From assembly GCA_963924555.1 (NCBI GenBank), contig OZ004585.1, positions 2,555,488-2,619,487 of the forward strand: a stretch of DNA of 64,000 bases, read 5' to 3'. The notes under the pieces are model-generated. The model saw nothing but the letters and a program-made list of their open reading frames with translations, searched no databases and was not told where the DNA came from. The translations under genes were made by a program, and so were the position numbers. Position 1 is the first letter of the stretch, and every line of letters starts with the position of its first letter. Of this stretch, positions 42,707 to 52,464 are shown piece after piece. This DNA comes from Crambe crambe. Taxonomy: Eukaryota > Porifera > Demospongiae > Poecilosclerida > Crambeidae.

Positions 42707-43039
42707 AGGTATACGTGTTTGCTCACAATAACAAAAAAAATGTTCCAGCATTCCATTCCAGTGGAATGGTCCAACAGCCTACAGCAAGTTGGTTATCCAA
42801 AAACCTAAAATTGAAGCTGTTCCTCAATAAATGCAAGTTATTGCAGTCAATTTGGACAACCAACTGTAGCCACACTGTACCAGAATTACAAATGGTGGCT
42901 TCTCTTCGATGTAACACTCAAAGTAAGTCAGCTTGTTCAATAGCTACTCAAAGCATCGTGGGGCGAGCATGCATATTAAGTTTACCACGGAAATAAACTA
43001 CAATGTTAGGACGAACGTATAGTGAAAGGTCATCAATAA

Positions 43040-43132
43040 TTGTAAACAATGACCTTATTTCGTGGCAAAAGAGTATGCATTTATCAAAAAAAGTCTTCGA
43101 AATGATTGCTTGAGAGTGAAGTCATCTTACAT
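43040..43132 (-). pseudogene. DUF1647-type gene fragment 2
   Basis: TAAACAATGACCTTATTTCG then TGGCAAAAGAGTATGCAT and CGAAATGATTGCTTGAGAGT match the same region as fragment 1 (IIVYDLGL to ALSSNHF), with small deletions. Two separate relics of the same gene part lie within 0.8 kb. Confidence 0.65.
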
Positions 43133-43148
43133 AGTACAAGTAAAGGAA

Positions 43149-43416
43149 TTCTAAAAAAAATAGGGATGACTGTGTGCAGTTCAAAAAAGTTCAGCAACAA
43201 GAGAGTGAAGTTCAATCAAGTAGCTAACCCATTACCCATCACCAATATTACCAAACTACAAGATAACTATTCCTACTTCGCTCCCTTTATCTCATTTTGG
43301 AGTGAAGTAGGAATAGTTAGCTTGTAGTTTAGTAATATTGGTGATTGGTAAGGGCGTTCACTCCCTTGTATTTGAACCACACACAGCCATCCCTATACTT
43401 CTCTTCTTGGTTTCTG
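43149..43416. mobile_element. TAGGGAT hairpin element
   Basis: The left arm (AATAGGGATGACTGTGTGCA, AAGAGAGTGAAGTTCAATCA, ACCCATCACCAATATTACCA, GATAACTATTCCTACTTC) pairs with the right arm (GAAGTAGGAATAGTTAGCTT, TAGTAATATTGGTGATTGG, CACACACAGCCATCCCTATA). Arms of about 100 bases, imperfect. Its right edge directly meets the hairpin at 43426. Confidence 0.7.
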
Positions 43417-43425
43417 TAACTATAT

Positions 43426-43723
43426 AAGGGAAAAATCATTTCGTGAAATGAAAAAAGATGTAGGGATGACCACTGCTCAAAAAAGTAAGGAAACGAGAAG
43501 GATGGAAATGGGATCAATCTTTGTTCTGTATATCCAGCCAACAATCCCTACATATACGTACATTACTACACTATAATCTGAAGCTACCCAACGTATATGT
43601 AGGGATTGTTGGCTGGATATACAGAACAAAGATTGATCCCATTCCATCCTTCTTGTTTCCTTACTTTTTTGAGCAGTGGTCATCCCTACATCTTTTTTCA
43701 TTTCACGAAATGATTTTTCCCTT
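43426..43723. mobile_element. TAGGGAT hairpin element, reference loop orientation
   Basis: The arms run AAGGGAAAAATCATTTCGTG through GTAGGGATGACCACTGCTC, GGATGGAAATGGGATCAATC and TATATCCAGCCAACAATCCC, with the reverse complement at 43595-43723. The loop is CATTACTACACTATAATCTG followed by AAGCTACC. Arms of about 130 bases are nearly identical. The inverse-frame reading frames seen on both strands are the two arms translated. Confidence 0.8.
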
Positions 43724-44213
43724 ACTTGTTCCTGGTCTTTTTTCCCTCTCTTTTATGGTTTTAGCTATGTATAAGAGTTCATTCTTCTATGCAGGGACAG
43801 ATGAAAGAAGAATAGCACAGTACCCAATCATATTTATCAGTTGTGTCATTGTTGAGCTATCGAAGATGCTGAAATAGAGTCTACCGTGATGAATCTAAAT
43901 CCCCGAGTCGATACAGTAGTCTATCATCATTATCTAGAGCTAGCTAGTTAGTTAGCTAGAGACAGCCGAGTAATATAATAATTTCGAATAATTGGATATG
44001 CGCATGCGTATTATAGAAAAGATGGCTTCCTAATTGAATTAGTCGAGTGCTGTAGTGTCTCCTTTTTCATCGACTCTTTCGAGGATCAACGAGTAGAAAA
44101 GATCGTAGTTCCTAGAATTTGGAGTGGATTTATCCAGAAATCATAGCTGTAGCTTGAGTGGTTCGAGAGATATGGTTGTCTAAGAAGAATAATAATAAGA
44201 ATAATAATAATAA
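43724..44213 (+). repeat. Repeat unit with AAG/AAT tail, copy 2
   Basis: Same unit as 35201-35743: TTTTATGGTTTTAGCTATG, TCTAAATCCCCGAGTC, GCGCATGCGTATTATAGAAA, ATCAACGAGTAGAAAAGATC, GTGGTTCGAGAGATATGGTT, ending in AAGAAT/AATAAT repeats. The next copy of hairpin plus unit starts immediately (44214), so two about 800-base units stand in tandem. Confidence 0.65.
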
Positions 44214-44493
44214 CAAGGGAAAAAGCATTTCGTGAAATGAAAAAAGATGTAGGGATGACCACTGCACAAAAAAGTAAGGAAATAAGAAGGATGGAATCTT
44301 TGTTCTGTATATCCAGCCAACAATCCCTACATATACGTCGGGTAGCTTCAGATTATAGTGTAGTAATGTACGTACATGTAGGGATTGTTGGCTGGATATA
44401 CAGAACAAAGATTCCATCCTTCTTGTTTCCTTACTTTTTTGTGCAGTGGTCATCCCTACATCTTTTTTCATTTCACGAAATGCTTTTTCCCTT
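44214..44493. mobile_element. TAGGGAT hairpin element with inverted loop
   Basis: The arms match 43426-43723 (CAAGGGAAAAAGCATTTCGT, GTAGGGATGACCACTGCAC, GGATGGAATCTTTGTTCTG). The loop, however, reads GGGTAGCTTCAGATTATAGT followed by GTAGTAATG, the reverse complement of the loop in the copies at 43426, 34935 and 24130. The loop has therefore been flipped between the arms in this copy. Confidence 0.8.
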
Positions 44494-45055
44494 ACTTGTT
44501 CCTGGTCTTTTTTCCCTCTCTTTTATGGTTTTAGCTATGTATAGAGTTCATTCTTCTATGTGTATGCAGGGACAGATGAAAGAAGAATAGTTCTCCAATA
44601 GCATACCAGCCCAATCACTATCAACGAGTCAAGGTGGAGGTAGAAGATGCTGAAATAGAGTCTACCTTGTTGAATCTAAATCCCCGAGTCGATACAGTAG
44701 TCTATCATCATCATCACTATTCTAGCTACATATACCTATACCTAGCTAGCTAGCTAGAGGCAGCTGAATAATATTATAATTTCGAATAATTGGATATCAA
44801 ATACATGCGCATGCGTATTATAGAAAAGATGGCTTCCTAATTGAATTAGTCGAGTGCTGTGCTCCTTAGTGTCTCCTTTTTCATCGACTCTTTCGAGGAT
44901 CAACGAGTAGAAAAGATCGTAGTTCGTAGAATTTGGAGTGGATTTGTCCAGAAATCATAGCTGTAGCTTGAGTGGTTCGAGAGATATGGTTGTCTAAGAA
45001 GAATAATAAGAAGAAGAATAATAATAATAATAATAGAGAAGAAGAAGAATATAGC
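44494..45055 (+). repeat. Repeat unit with AAG/AAT tail, copy 3
   Basis: Third copy of the 35201-35743 unit, very close to copy 2 (44030-44160 and 44830-44990 nearly identical). It ends in AATAATAAGAAGAAG and AATAATAAT repeats to about 45045. Confidence 0.65.
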
Positions 45056-45275
45056 GATTTACCTGCTTGCCGTATTTCTGAAACGGTAAGCTCCCTGGTC
45101 CTGAAACTTGGTCTGCACATTGTAGTAGGCTCTAGTAGGCTGGATAATCATTCACAGTAGCTTTTGTTAGGTCTAAGTGGGGGAACTGGAATTTCACTTT
45201 TATATTAGTCTATAGGCGGCGCGCGCGGCCGTCCGAGTCATCCCTACATAGAGAGTGCTACCGCACTCTCTGATA
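45056..45275 (-). repeat. SINE-like repeat with terminal hairpin, copy 1
   Basis: On the minus strand it starts with the hairpin AGAGAGTGCGGTAGCACTCT and TATGTAGGGATGACTCGGAC, runs through CCCCCACTTAGACCTAACAA and TTATCCAGCCTACTAGAGCC, and ends GGCAAGCAGGTAAATCGC before a TTC/TTA-rich tail. Copies lie at 49304-49524 and, inverted, at 63848-64000. The 3' microsatellite tail fits a retroposon, but no polymerase III promoter boxes were recognised. Confidence 0.6.
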
Positions 45276-45280
45276 ATAAT

Positions 45281-45550
45281 AACAAGTGAGCACAAAAAAT
45301 TTCTTCTAAATAAAAAGGTTAAGTAGGGATAGCCTAAAATCTAGCTGGGCTATATAATGTACTGCAGCCTAGCTCGTATGAAAACAATCCCTACATTTAC
45401 ATCCACTACCTGTAGCTAGCTACGGCAGTTGTAAAAGTAGGGATTGTTTTCATACGAGCTAGGCTGCAGTACATTATATAGCCCAGCTAGATTTTAGGCT
45501 ATCCCTACTTAACCTTTTTATTTAGAAGAAATTTTTTGTGCTCACTTGTT
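45281..45550. mobile_element. Perfect 114 bp-arm palindromic element
   Basis: 45281-45394 (AACAAGTGAGCACAAAAAAT to CAATCCCTAC) is the exact reverse complement of 45437-45550, with a 42-base loop. It contains the family motifs CTAAATAAAAAGG, GTAGGGATAGCC and CAATCCCTAC. Arms this identical imply recent formation or gene conversion. It would make a very stable RNA hairpin if transcribed. Confidence 0.88.
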
Positions 45551-45975
45551 TCCATCCTTTTTCTTAGTGCTTGCATTGACCGTCACTTCAACTGAGAGTA
45601 TGCAGTGATGAAGCTACAGTACAGTACAAAGCCAGCTCTACATAAACCTTATCTTTTTCTTCACTGGTTAAAGAATTTGTTTAGCTATTCAGTTTTGTCT
45701 ATTAACTATTTAATATCAGCAATAGCAATGTAACTGAGCATGGTGACTACACTACAGCCAAGTACTGGCCTACTACTATAGGATGAGCATCTGTACTGTA
45801 ATTCAGTAAGGAGGGAGTGACTGGAACATCATCAGATAAGAATAAATAGCTAGCTAAACGATTAAACTGAAGACCTAAGCCTAGCTAGCAGAGCTACTGA
45901 AGTTTTCGTGGCTCCGCCCATAGGCCCCGCCCCCTACCGAAGTGCGCTTCAAAATGGCGTAGAAAGATTAGCTAG
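45551..45975. other. Intergenic, no gene seen
   Basis: Flank between the palindrome and the TIR element. The last about 70 bases are GC-richer (GGCTCCGCCCATAGGCCCCG). It ends in TAG, the left copy of the element's target duplication. Confidence 0.4.
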
Positions 45976-48888
45976 CAGTCGAATGGCCAGCGTCCAAATT
46001 TAGTTGCAGACCGGAAGTGCTTCCTGTTAATTATTCGCTCGCTCATTTTTTGGACAATATTTTGTCATTTTTTATACCCATCATATCTCAGTCATTTTGG
46101 CAAAGATGTTTAAGAAATTACATGAAATTGTTTTTCACTTCCTATAGATTATAATGATATAAAAATGAAAGCGGCTAAGAATGCCATTGCAAGTTTGACA
46201 GCAGATCCATTGGCAGTACTTCATCATGTACATATCATAGTGGCTGTGTATCTACCGTTCAAACATCAGTTTCCAGGACTTTTACACTCTCAAACTTACT
46301 GTACCAGTAGAACGATAGTTGTTGTTTCCATTCATCAAAAAATTAAGTTGTTCTTTTATAACGATTATCAACTATAGATGCTATTTTCATACCATTAAAA
46401 TTGAGAAAATTAATATGAACTAACTAGATGTGAAAGTAATCATTACCCTGGTTAGCCTCACAAATTTGAAATAACCATCACAGTAACTAAGCATGTTAGC
46501 TTAAGTATATGCCTACCATTGCATGTGAGGCCCTAGTTAGCCTTAGCTTATAAAAGGATTGCATCTAGTTCTAGTTCTGCTATGCTGAGCTGCATCATGC
46601 ATGGTTACATGATCTACATATTACTTGTATAAATTCTGGGCACAAGATCCAGCTGCCTGCACTGTACTGCTGTTGAATGGTCCACAGAAGGTACACTGTT
46701 AGTGGTTTCAACAACTTTAGCTTGAGGTTTGAGGTATGTAAACAAACATAACTGTAGTTGACCAGTTATTATGTACTACATGTATACCAAAAAATTAGCT
46801 GAATGAAGTTATTCACCACTTGCATAAGATTGGCAATTTAGGAAGTGGAATTAACAGAAGTGAAAGCTTAGGTAACACCAACTTAGAATACCACCTATAG
46901 ATATTTATCATAAAAAAAACGTAGATAATGAGTCATTCTACCAGAACCAGCAACACCCCTGTCCCAGAAGTCACTTTCAGCATTCATCATGGACAGCCAT
47001 GCAGTCCATGTGTCCTCTGCAAAAAGGGGAACCAATCAAAGTATTTCCACCCTAAATCATGGAAGGACCCACGCATGAAATGTCTTCAGGAATACGAGCC
47101 ATCTCTAGACATCAAACCTGAAAGCTGCATCTGTCGACCATGTCGAAATGATGTAAGTAGCATCGGTATTGATGGCTTCATCCCTAGGTGGAGGAAATCC
47201 AATATAAGTACAGTATGCTATGTGCCTGGATGTAACAGTACTGATACTAAAATCACCAAAATTGTTGACAGTGAAACACCACAAACATTTTTCTGTGGTG
47301 ATTCACCTGAGTAATCAGAGTTTCACATGGGGGGTACACCTCTTTGTACTTCTCACTATGGGGAATGGTACAGGCATCTCCACCCATCGCAACACTTGAA
47401 ATGTAAAACATGCAATAGAAGTACCACTGAAAATAAGAGTCGTTGTTTTCCAGAACCAGCATTGATTGAGACCTTTTTGAAAGAAAATGAAGATTACACC
47501 AGCAAAATCCACCCTCAAGATAGACTATGTTATACTTGCTACAAATCATATTTAATCATTATAAAGCATCAAAAAAAAATGGTGAATAGTACAGATACAG
47601 ATCTTCATGCATTATTAGAAGAAATCAATAAGGGACTATCACATGTTACAGATCTACATACTTTTAATAGTGCTCTTCACTATGCTTCCAGTGTATCAGC
47701 CATCCACTTGGGTGAAGCACTGTTAAAATAAACAGCTATGCTACTTCCAAAAGTTTATGCCACAACAAATTTACCATCATTTCCCAACCCAACAACACTT
47801 TTCAACTCACTTGTGATAGACGATCAACCACATACTTCCCATCACAGCATATGGCTTGACACAATATACAGTATGAAGATCAAATGATTCCTTCATACGA
47901 TGTACTTCTGAGACACTGGAAGCGATCATGCTGGGTACGTTCTGTATGGAGTCAATCAACTTCAAATCATATCACATATCCACCATTAAACGATCATGGA
48001 TGGAAACAGCCTGACCAAAACACGCTCTCCATTGACTGGGATAGCGAGAGTAATGTCTCCCAGATACGATCAAGGGTTGACCTCATTTCTAAGGGATGTG
48101 GTTGCAAAACTGGATGCCACACAGCCCGCTGTAAATGCAAGAAAAGACATCAATGTTGTGGTGTAGGATGCAAATGCAGTGGATGTACTAACCTGCCTTT
48201 ACAGGCTACCAGCCATCCCTCGAATACTGATTTGGAGACAACTGACAGTGACTCAAACTCAGAAGATGAAGATGACCATACTGAAGATCACACTTTTGGC
48301 AGCATGTCTGTTGATGATATAATGATGGAAGTTTTTGGTGACTTCGATTATAATGAAGATACAAACACAATCAACTGAAAGACTCTTATTATTGATGAAA
48401 CTCTATGTATAAAAACTAATATCCTCACTAATTATACTTGAAATTTTCCTGAAATTTGAGCTACAATAACTTGTAACTACCTACAGGGAACAAACTACAA
48501 ACTGCATCCTAGTTAAAAACATTGACTGCATGTTCTTAGGCCAGCTTATCTAATATGGGAAGCCTTGGGAACTAATGTTTGAACAGAGAATTATAACCAT
48601 ATCAAGCTGATCCTTTCAGAACCTACCTTTTTCTAAGCTGTCTGATGCCTCTATTCTTTTTCATTAGGAGATAAGTTTTGTTCTTTCATGATCTTCTTGC
48701 ACTGCTCTCCCTTTCTGCCAAGATACTTTTATAAAGGATCACCTAGTCACTTAGAAAAAATGAACTAAACATAGCCCACGAAACACGTGGATTTTGTTAT
48801 CAGCTGTTTAATGACGTAATCGTTATTTATATAAAAAGTAACATTGTACGCGCTATAATGGAACTTCCGGTCTCTGGCCATTCGACTG
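45976..48888. mobile_element. TIR element carrying an internally deleted PIN-CXC gene (copy B)
   Basis: The left end CAGTCGAATGGCCAG and the right end CTGGCCATTCGACTG are perfect 15-base inverted repeats. A second inverted block, AGACCGGAAGT, follows: at the right end directly, at the left end after 17 extra bases. The flanking triplet TAG occurs at 45973-45975 and 48889-48891. The element is 2.9 kb and holds only the two ends of the PIN-CXC protein, the nuclease core being deleted. Ends kept and core lost is the usual form of a non-autonomous transposon. The same ACCGGAAGTGCT motif lies at the outer end of copy C (61041-61091). Confidence 0.72.
46928..48378 (+). pseudogene. PIN-CXC element protein, copy B (core deleted)
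   Basis: 46928-47731 codes the N-terminal finger region: CSPCVLC and CICRPCRNDV (CxxC and CxCxxC), FIPRWRKS, C-x4-C, an in-frame stop at 47312-47314, then TPLCTSHYGEWYRHL, CKTC and LCYTCYKSYL. After 47731 a different frame (47884-48378) carries the far C-terminus: HWKRSCWVRSVWSQS, then the CXC domain CGCKTGCHTARCKCKKRHQC followed by CGVGCKCSGC, then an acidic tail. The VIFDxPG, EEAD, DTD and GCDY motifs of the nuclease core are absent, corresponding to a loss of well over a thousand codons' worth of central sequence relative to copies A and C. It could at best make a short finger protein and a short CXC protein. It lies inside the TIRs at 45976-48888. Confidence 0.78.
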
Positions 48889-48891
48889 TAG

Positions 48892-49244
48892 TGCCGAGTG
48901 CTATCGAATAGTGAAGTAGAGCCTTAGTCAAAACTAATAGCAAAAGATCAGCCTCTAGGTGCCGCTCTAACAGATGGCCAAAGCAGAATTTTGATGACTA
49001 TAGCCAGTAAGTCGGTACGTCGATCTGATTATTATTATCCTTATTATTATAAAGAAAAAGAACAAAAGTCAATTTTAGACATCGTTTTTTTCTCATGTTA
49101 GCGAATGAATTTTTGGTCTTTGAACATTCTCCTCTCTTCTTTGTAGATGTAATAATTCACTGTAGCCTTCTGAGAACCTGTAGAGTTAGGGTAGAAGAGA
49201 AAGAAGAGTTTTTAGTTTATACAGTCTTATGACCTTTGACCCGC
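48892..49244. other. Intergenic, no gene seen
   Basis: Flank of the TIR element, with TTATTATTATCCTTATTATTAT near 49026. Nothing else recognised. Confidence 0.35.
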
Positions 49245-49524
49245 CATCCCTACTAAGAGAGTGCTAGCGCACTCTCTGATGATAGAGAAGAAGAAGAATC
49301 CAGCAATTTACCTGCTTGCCGTATTTCTGAAACGGTAAGCTCCCTGGTCCTGAAACTTGGTCTGCACATTGTAGTAGGCTCTAGTAGGCTGGATAATCAT
49401 TCACAGTAGCTTTTGTTAGGTCTAAGTGGGGGAACTAGAATTTCACTTTTGTATTAGTTTATAGGCGGTGCACGCGGCCGTCCGAGTCATCCCTACATAG
49501 AGAGTGCTACCGCACTCTCTGATA
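49245..49524 (-). repeat. SINE-like repeat with terminal hairpin, copy 2
   Basis: 49304-49524 is nearly identical to 45056-45275 (TTACCTGCTTGCCGTATTTC to CATCCCTACATAGAGAGTGC). Here a second hairpin of the same type (CATCCCTACTAAGAGAGTGC, TAGCGCACTCTCTGATGAT) precedes it at 49245-49280, then AGAGAAGAAGAAGAATCC. The element is thus bracketed by two copies of the hairpin motif in direct orientation. Confidence 0.6.
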
Positions 49525-50063
49525 AAGCTTGTCAAGATATCAAAGACTGGTACTAATAAGAGTGTCATTAGTTCCTCTATGCAGAGACCATAATAACCAT
49601 AACAAACACAGCTATATAACTTAAAATTGGTTTGGCAAAAGTGAAAGTGGTAGCCAAGGGTTGCCATTGGTAAAAGGTTTTCATAAAAGCATCAATATTA
49701 GCACAGTATACATTGTGACCTTACTGCATGGCTATGCTTTTCATGGCCAAGAAAATCAGATTGCTTTGTTAAAAGGTTTGGTTACATGCCTAGCTTTTTC
49801 CCAGAAGTCACCATTATAGCACGTCCGAAAAGATTGAAATGCATGTGGTATGACAACTACAAGATACAAGCCAGTTTGTATATGTTTGGCCCTCACTGGT
49901 CTTATGATGTTCGGAAGTAAAGCACTTGTATGAATAGGACTACACATTACTCTTCCTCTTGGCAAGAGTATAATGTGTATGTTCAAGTAATGGGTGGTTG
50001 CCCTTGAAGAAATAAAAACAAAACAAAAAACTTTGAAAGTGGCCGAAGCATCTGTACAGCACT

Positions 50064-50302
50064 GTAGAGCTAGAGGACCAAGCATTCTGTGGTCAATGAA
50101 ATCACCCAGGTCTATGTACACTGTAACTCAGTAGAACAAAAGGTTTGTATCAACTGTGGCTTTAAGACCACTGGACCACAAGGCGAAGGTCTTAAAACCA
50201 CAGTTGACACAAACCTTTTGTTCTATTGAGTCACAGTGTACATAGACCTGGTGATTTCTTTGAGCACAAAAGTGCTTGGTCTAAAGGCTCTAGCTCTAGC
50301 AG
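50064..50302. mobile_element. Palindromic element, about 110 bp arms
   Basis: The core arms GGTCTATGTACACTGTAACT then CAGTAGAACAAAAGGTTTGT and CAACTGTGG are inverted at 50190-50251. Pairing continues outward, imperfectly, to GAGCTAGAGGACCAAGCA and TGCTTGGTC plus GGCTCTAGCTC. The loop is CCACTGGACCACAAGGCG. It belongs to no other repeat here. The stretch 49525-50063 shows no gene. Confidence 0.7.
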
Positions 50303-50331
50303 TGGCAAAAGTGAGGAAACTTGTTGTACAG

Positions 50332-50440
50332 TGAAATTCAGAATACCAAACCATAGCCTCCTTTCAAAGGACTTAATTGTGGCTTTAGAGTTGGGCTACT
50401 TGAAAGGAATTAGCTGTGTAAATTCTGGTTTGGTTTCATA
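50332..50440. mobile_element. MITE related to 8387-8513
   Basis: GTGAAATTCAGAATACCAAA at the left and AATTCTGGTTTGGTTTCAT at the right form diverged inverted ends; CCTTTCAAAGGACTTAATTG and TTGGGCTACTTGAAAGGAA lie inside. The element at 8387-8513 has the same layout. Confidence 0.5.
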
Positions 50441-52464
50441 TCGTGGCCAGAATTGTTATTATAGCTAAAATAACTGGAATGCTCCAGGGAATAGTGGGAG
50501 TGTGTATGACTGTTTGCATGTGTTTACTGCACGCTATTTTGTCCCGATGCACACACTGTTTTTTGTTATTAGTGACTGTGTGTGTATTCGGACAGTTTAG
50601 TATGCAGTAAGGCTATTCCAAAGGGTCAAACATTTTCAAAACTCATCGAGCTTATGAGCTCTATTTTGAAAGATATATTCTACTATTATAGTAGATTATA
50701 TCCTCCAACATTGAGCTCAGAAGTCTCAGTCGTTTCAGAAATATTTGAACAATATGGAATTACCTGCCGTTCGAAATAGCCCCGCTTTACCTTACACACT
50801 CCAATGGAAGATCTGAAGAGTTATTAGCTAACTACATATTTCCAGTTCCAATACAAAATGCAAATTTTGCCAAAATTAATATTTTAAAACATTAGAGAGA
50901 CACTGGATGATGCAGGGACCAAGTCCACACTGATACAAGATTTTCTGGGATCTGACTCAGCTTGTTATATTTACAAGTTATACAATGTACACGTGATGTA
51001 AAATTTAACAAGCGAGGGGAAAAAAACATATCCATGAAATGAAAAAAGATCTAGGAATGACCATTTTAATTTCAATCTGGTATAATCAAGGCAATGCCAC
51101 GTACTAACTTATAGCAAAGTCATTGTTATTATTCAAATTGCATACACACACATACACAAACACACACACACAAACAAAACAAAGCAAAAAAAAAACTCTG
51201 AATGGTGGTATAGCCATGGCTGTACCTGCCATTATGCTCTTTTTTTTTTCTTTTCTTCCCTATTATTCTTATACAGTCAGTATTCTTTTTTGAAGACCCG
51301 TTATTCTATTTATGCTATAGTATTATTAGCTTTCTGCAATCTCTCTGATTTGCAGATATGACGTAGAGCTTTATTAGCCACAATCAGCTTTGGCAGCTTT
51401 GGTAGGTGTACTTGCGAAAATTAAATGTATTTTCATAACCTATTATGCCAGCATTATGCTTCCTGCCTATTATTCCCAAAACTATGCTGGCAGAATGTGC
51501 CAGTCCCTAGGTGCCTCATTGTGCACAATAGTGCGTCATAGCATATCTAAAACAATATTCATTTTTTTGCCTCGGCACTGGAGTGCCGAAGGCGACTATC
51601 AGCATGGTACGTACATCTTATTAGTAGCATGTGGAATGATGCACAATGATGCATATTGAGCATGTGCATTACCTGCTTTTTAGAGCTAGCTTTAGCTCTA
51701 GCTAGCTAGCCAACACAAGCTCTATATGGACAAACAGACAGACTCAGCTTGCAGTCCTATACAGTAACTCTACACCGTGAAGATAAATCAAGCTCATTAT
51801 GACATGCAGAGAACTGACTAAAGGACAGCAATGAACAAAAACAGCAGTGTACACGAACTAGTGATCGTTTGCAAAAAGAGAAGGAGAATCTCAGAACAAA
51901 GACTTTGAGGCTGACTTCAATATTAAACTGTGCATCACATAATGTCTATGTATCAACATTGTAATTAGCCTTGTAGATCGATGATTCTTGATGTAGCACA
52001 CCAGATTAGTCATGCATGATGTAGCACACCAGATTAGTCATGCATGGTTTGCAATAATTACAATAATAACAGTCATAATTCCTTGTTTAATGCATACTGG
52101 CAAAGAGAATTGCTCCTAAGGATCAATCTCCACTGACTGACTTATGACTGAAATAAGTTTGTGGATGAAACATAATACTTAATTGGTTTCATATTCAAAC
52201 TTAGTCGGTCATACTGATAACCGCATCAGGACTCCAAGGTGAACAGCCTCTAGTCAGAATAATGAGAAGTCCCTCGTCTGTTACTACACTGGTTGAATGG
52301 CTTAGTGAGGTCTCTGGATTGGCACTGCTTTGTCGGGACTTAAAGTGTCCCTCCGGCTGCCAGCATTGGCAATTTCGGCTACACAGCTACTAACATTAAC
52401 ATGAATAACACTAAAGTATACCAAACTACTATGGTAGAAATTACATTGTTAATGTAAATTGTTG
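50441..52464. other. Intergenic with a truncated hairpin start and a 28 bp tandem duplication
   Basis: No gene seen. Near 51010 GCGAGGGGAAAAAAACATAT and GAAATGAAAAAAGATCTAGG match the first 50 bases of the TAGGGAT hairpins, then diverge. CA-rich sequence lies at 51143-51190. GATGTAGCACACCAGATTAG followed by TCATGCAT occurs twice exactly in tandem at 51990-52017 and 52018-52045. A short GC hairpin (GCCTCGGCACTGGAGTGCCG) is at 51574. Confidence 0.5.

Noticed and set aside
43995..44180. GGTTCGAGAG in the repeat unit as a tRNA-derived B box
   Set aside because: A TAGCTTGAGTGG A-box-like string directly abuts it instead of lying 30-40 bases upstream, and no cloverleaf can be drawn.
49756..50121. 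121-codon minus frame
   Set aside because: It runs into the arm of the palindrome at 50064-50302 and shows no domain or paralogue.
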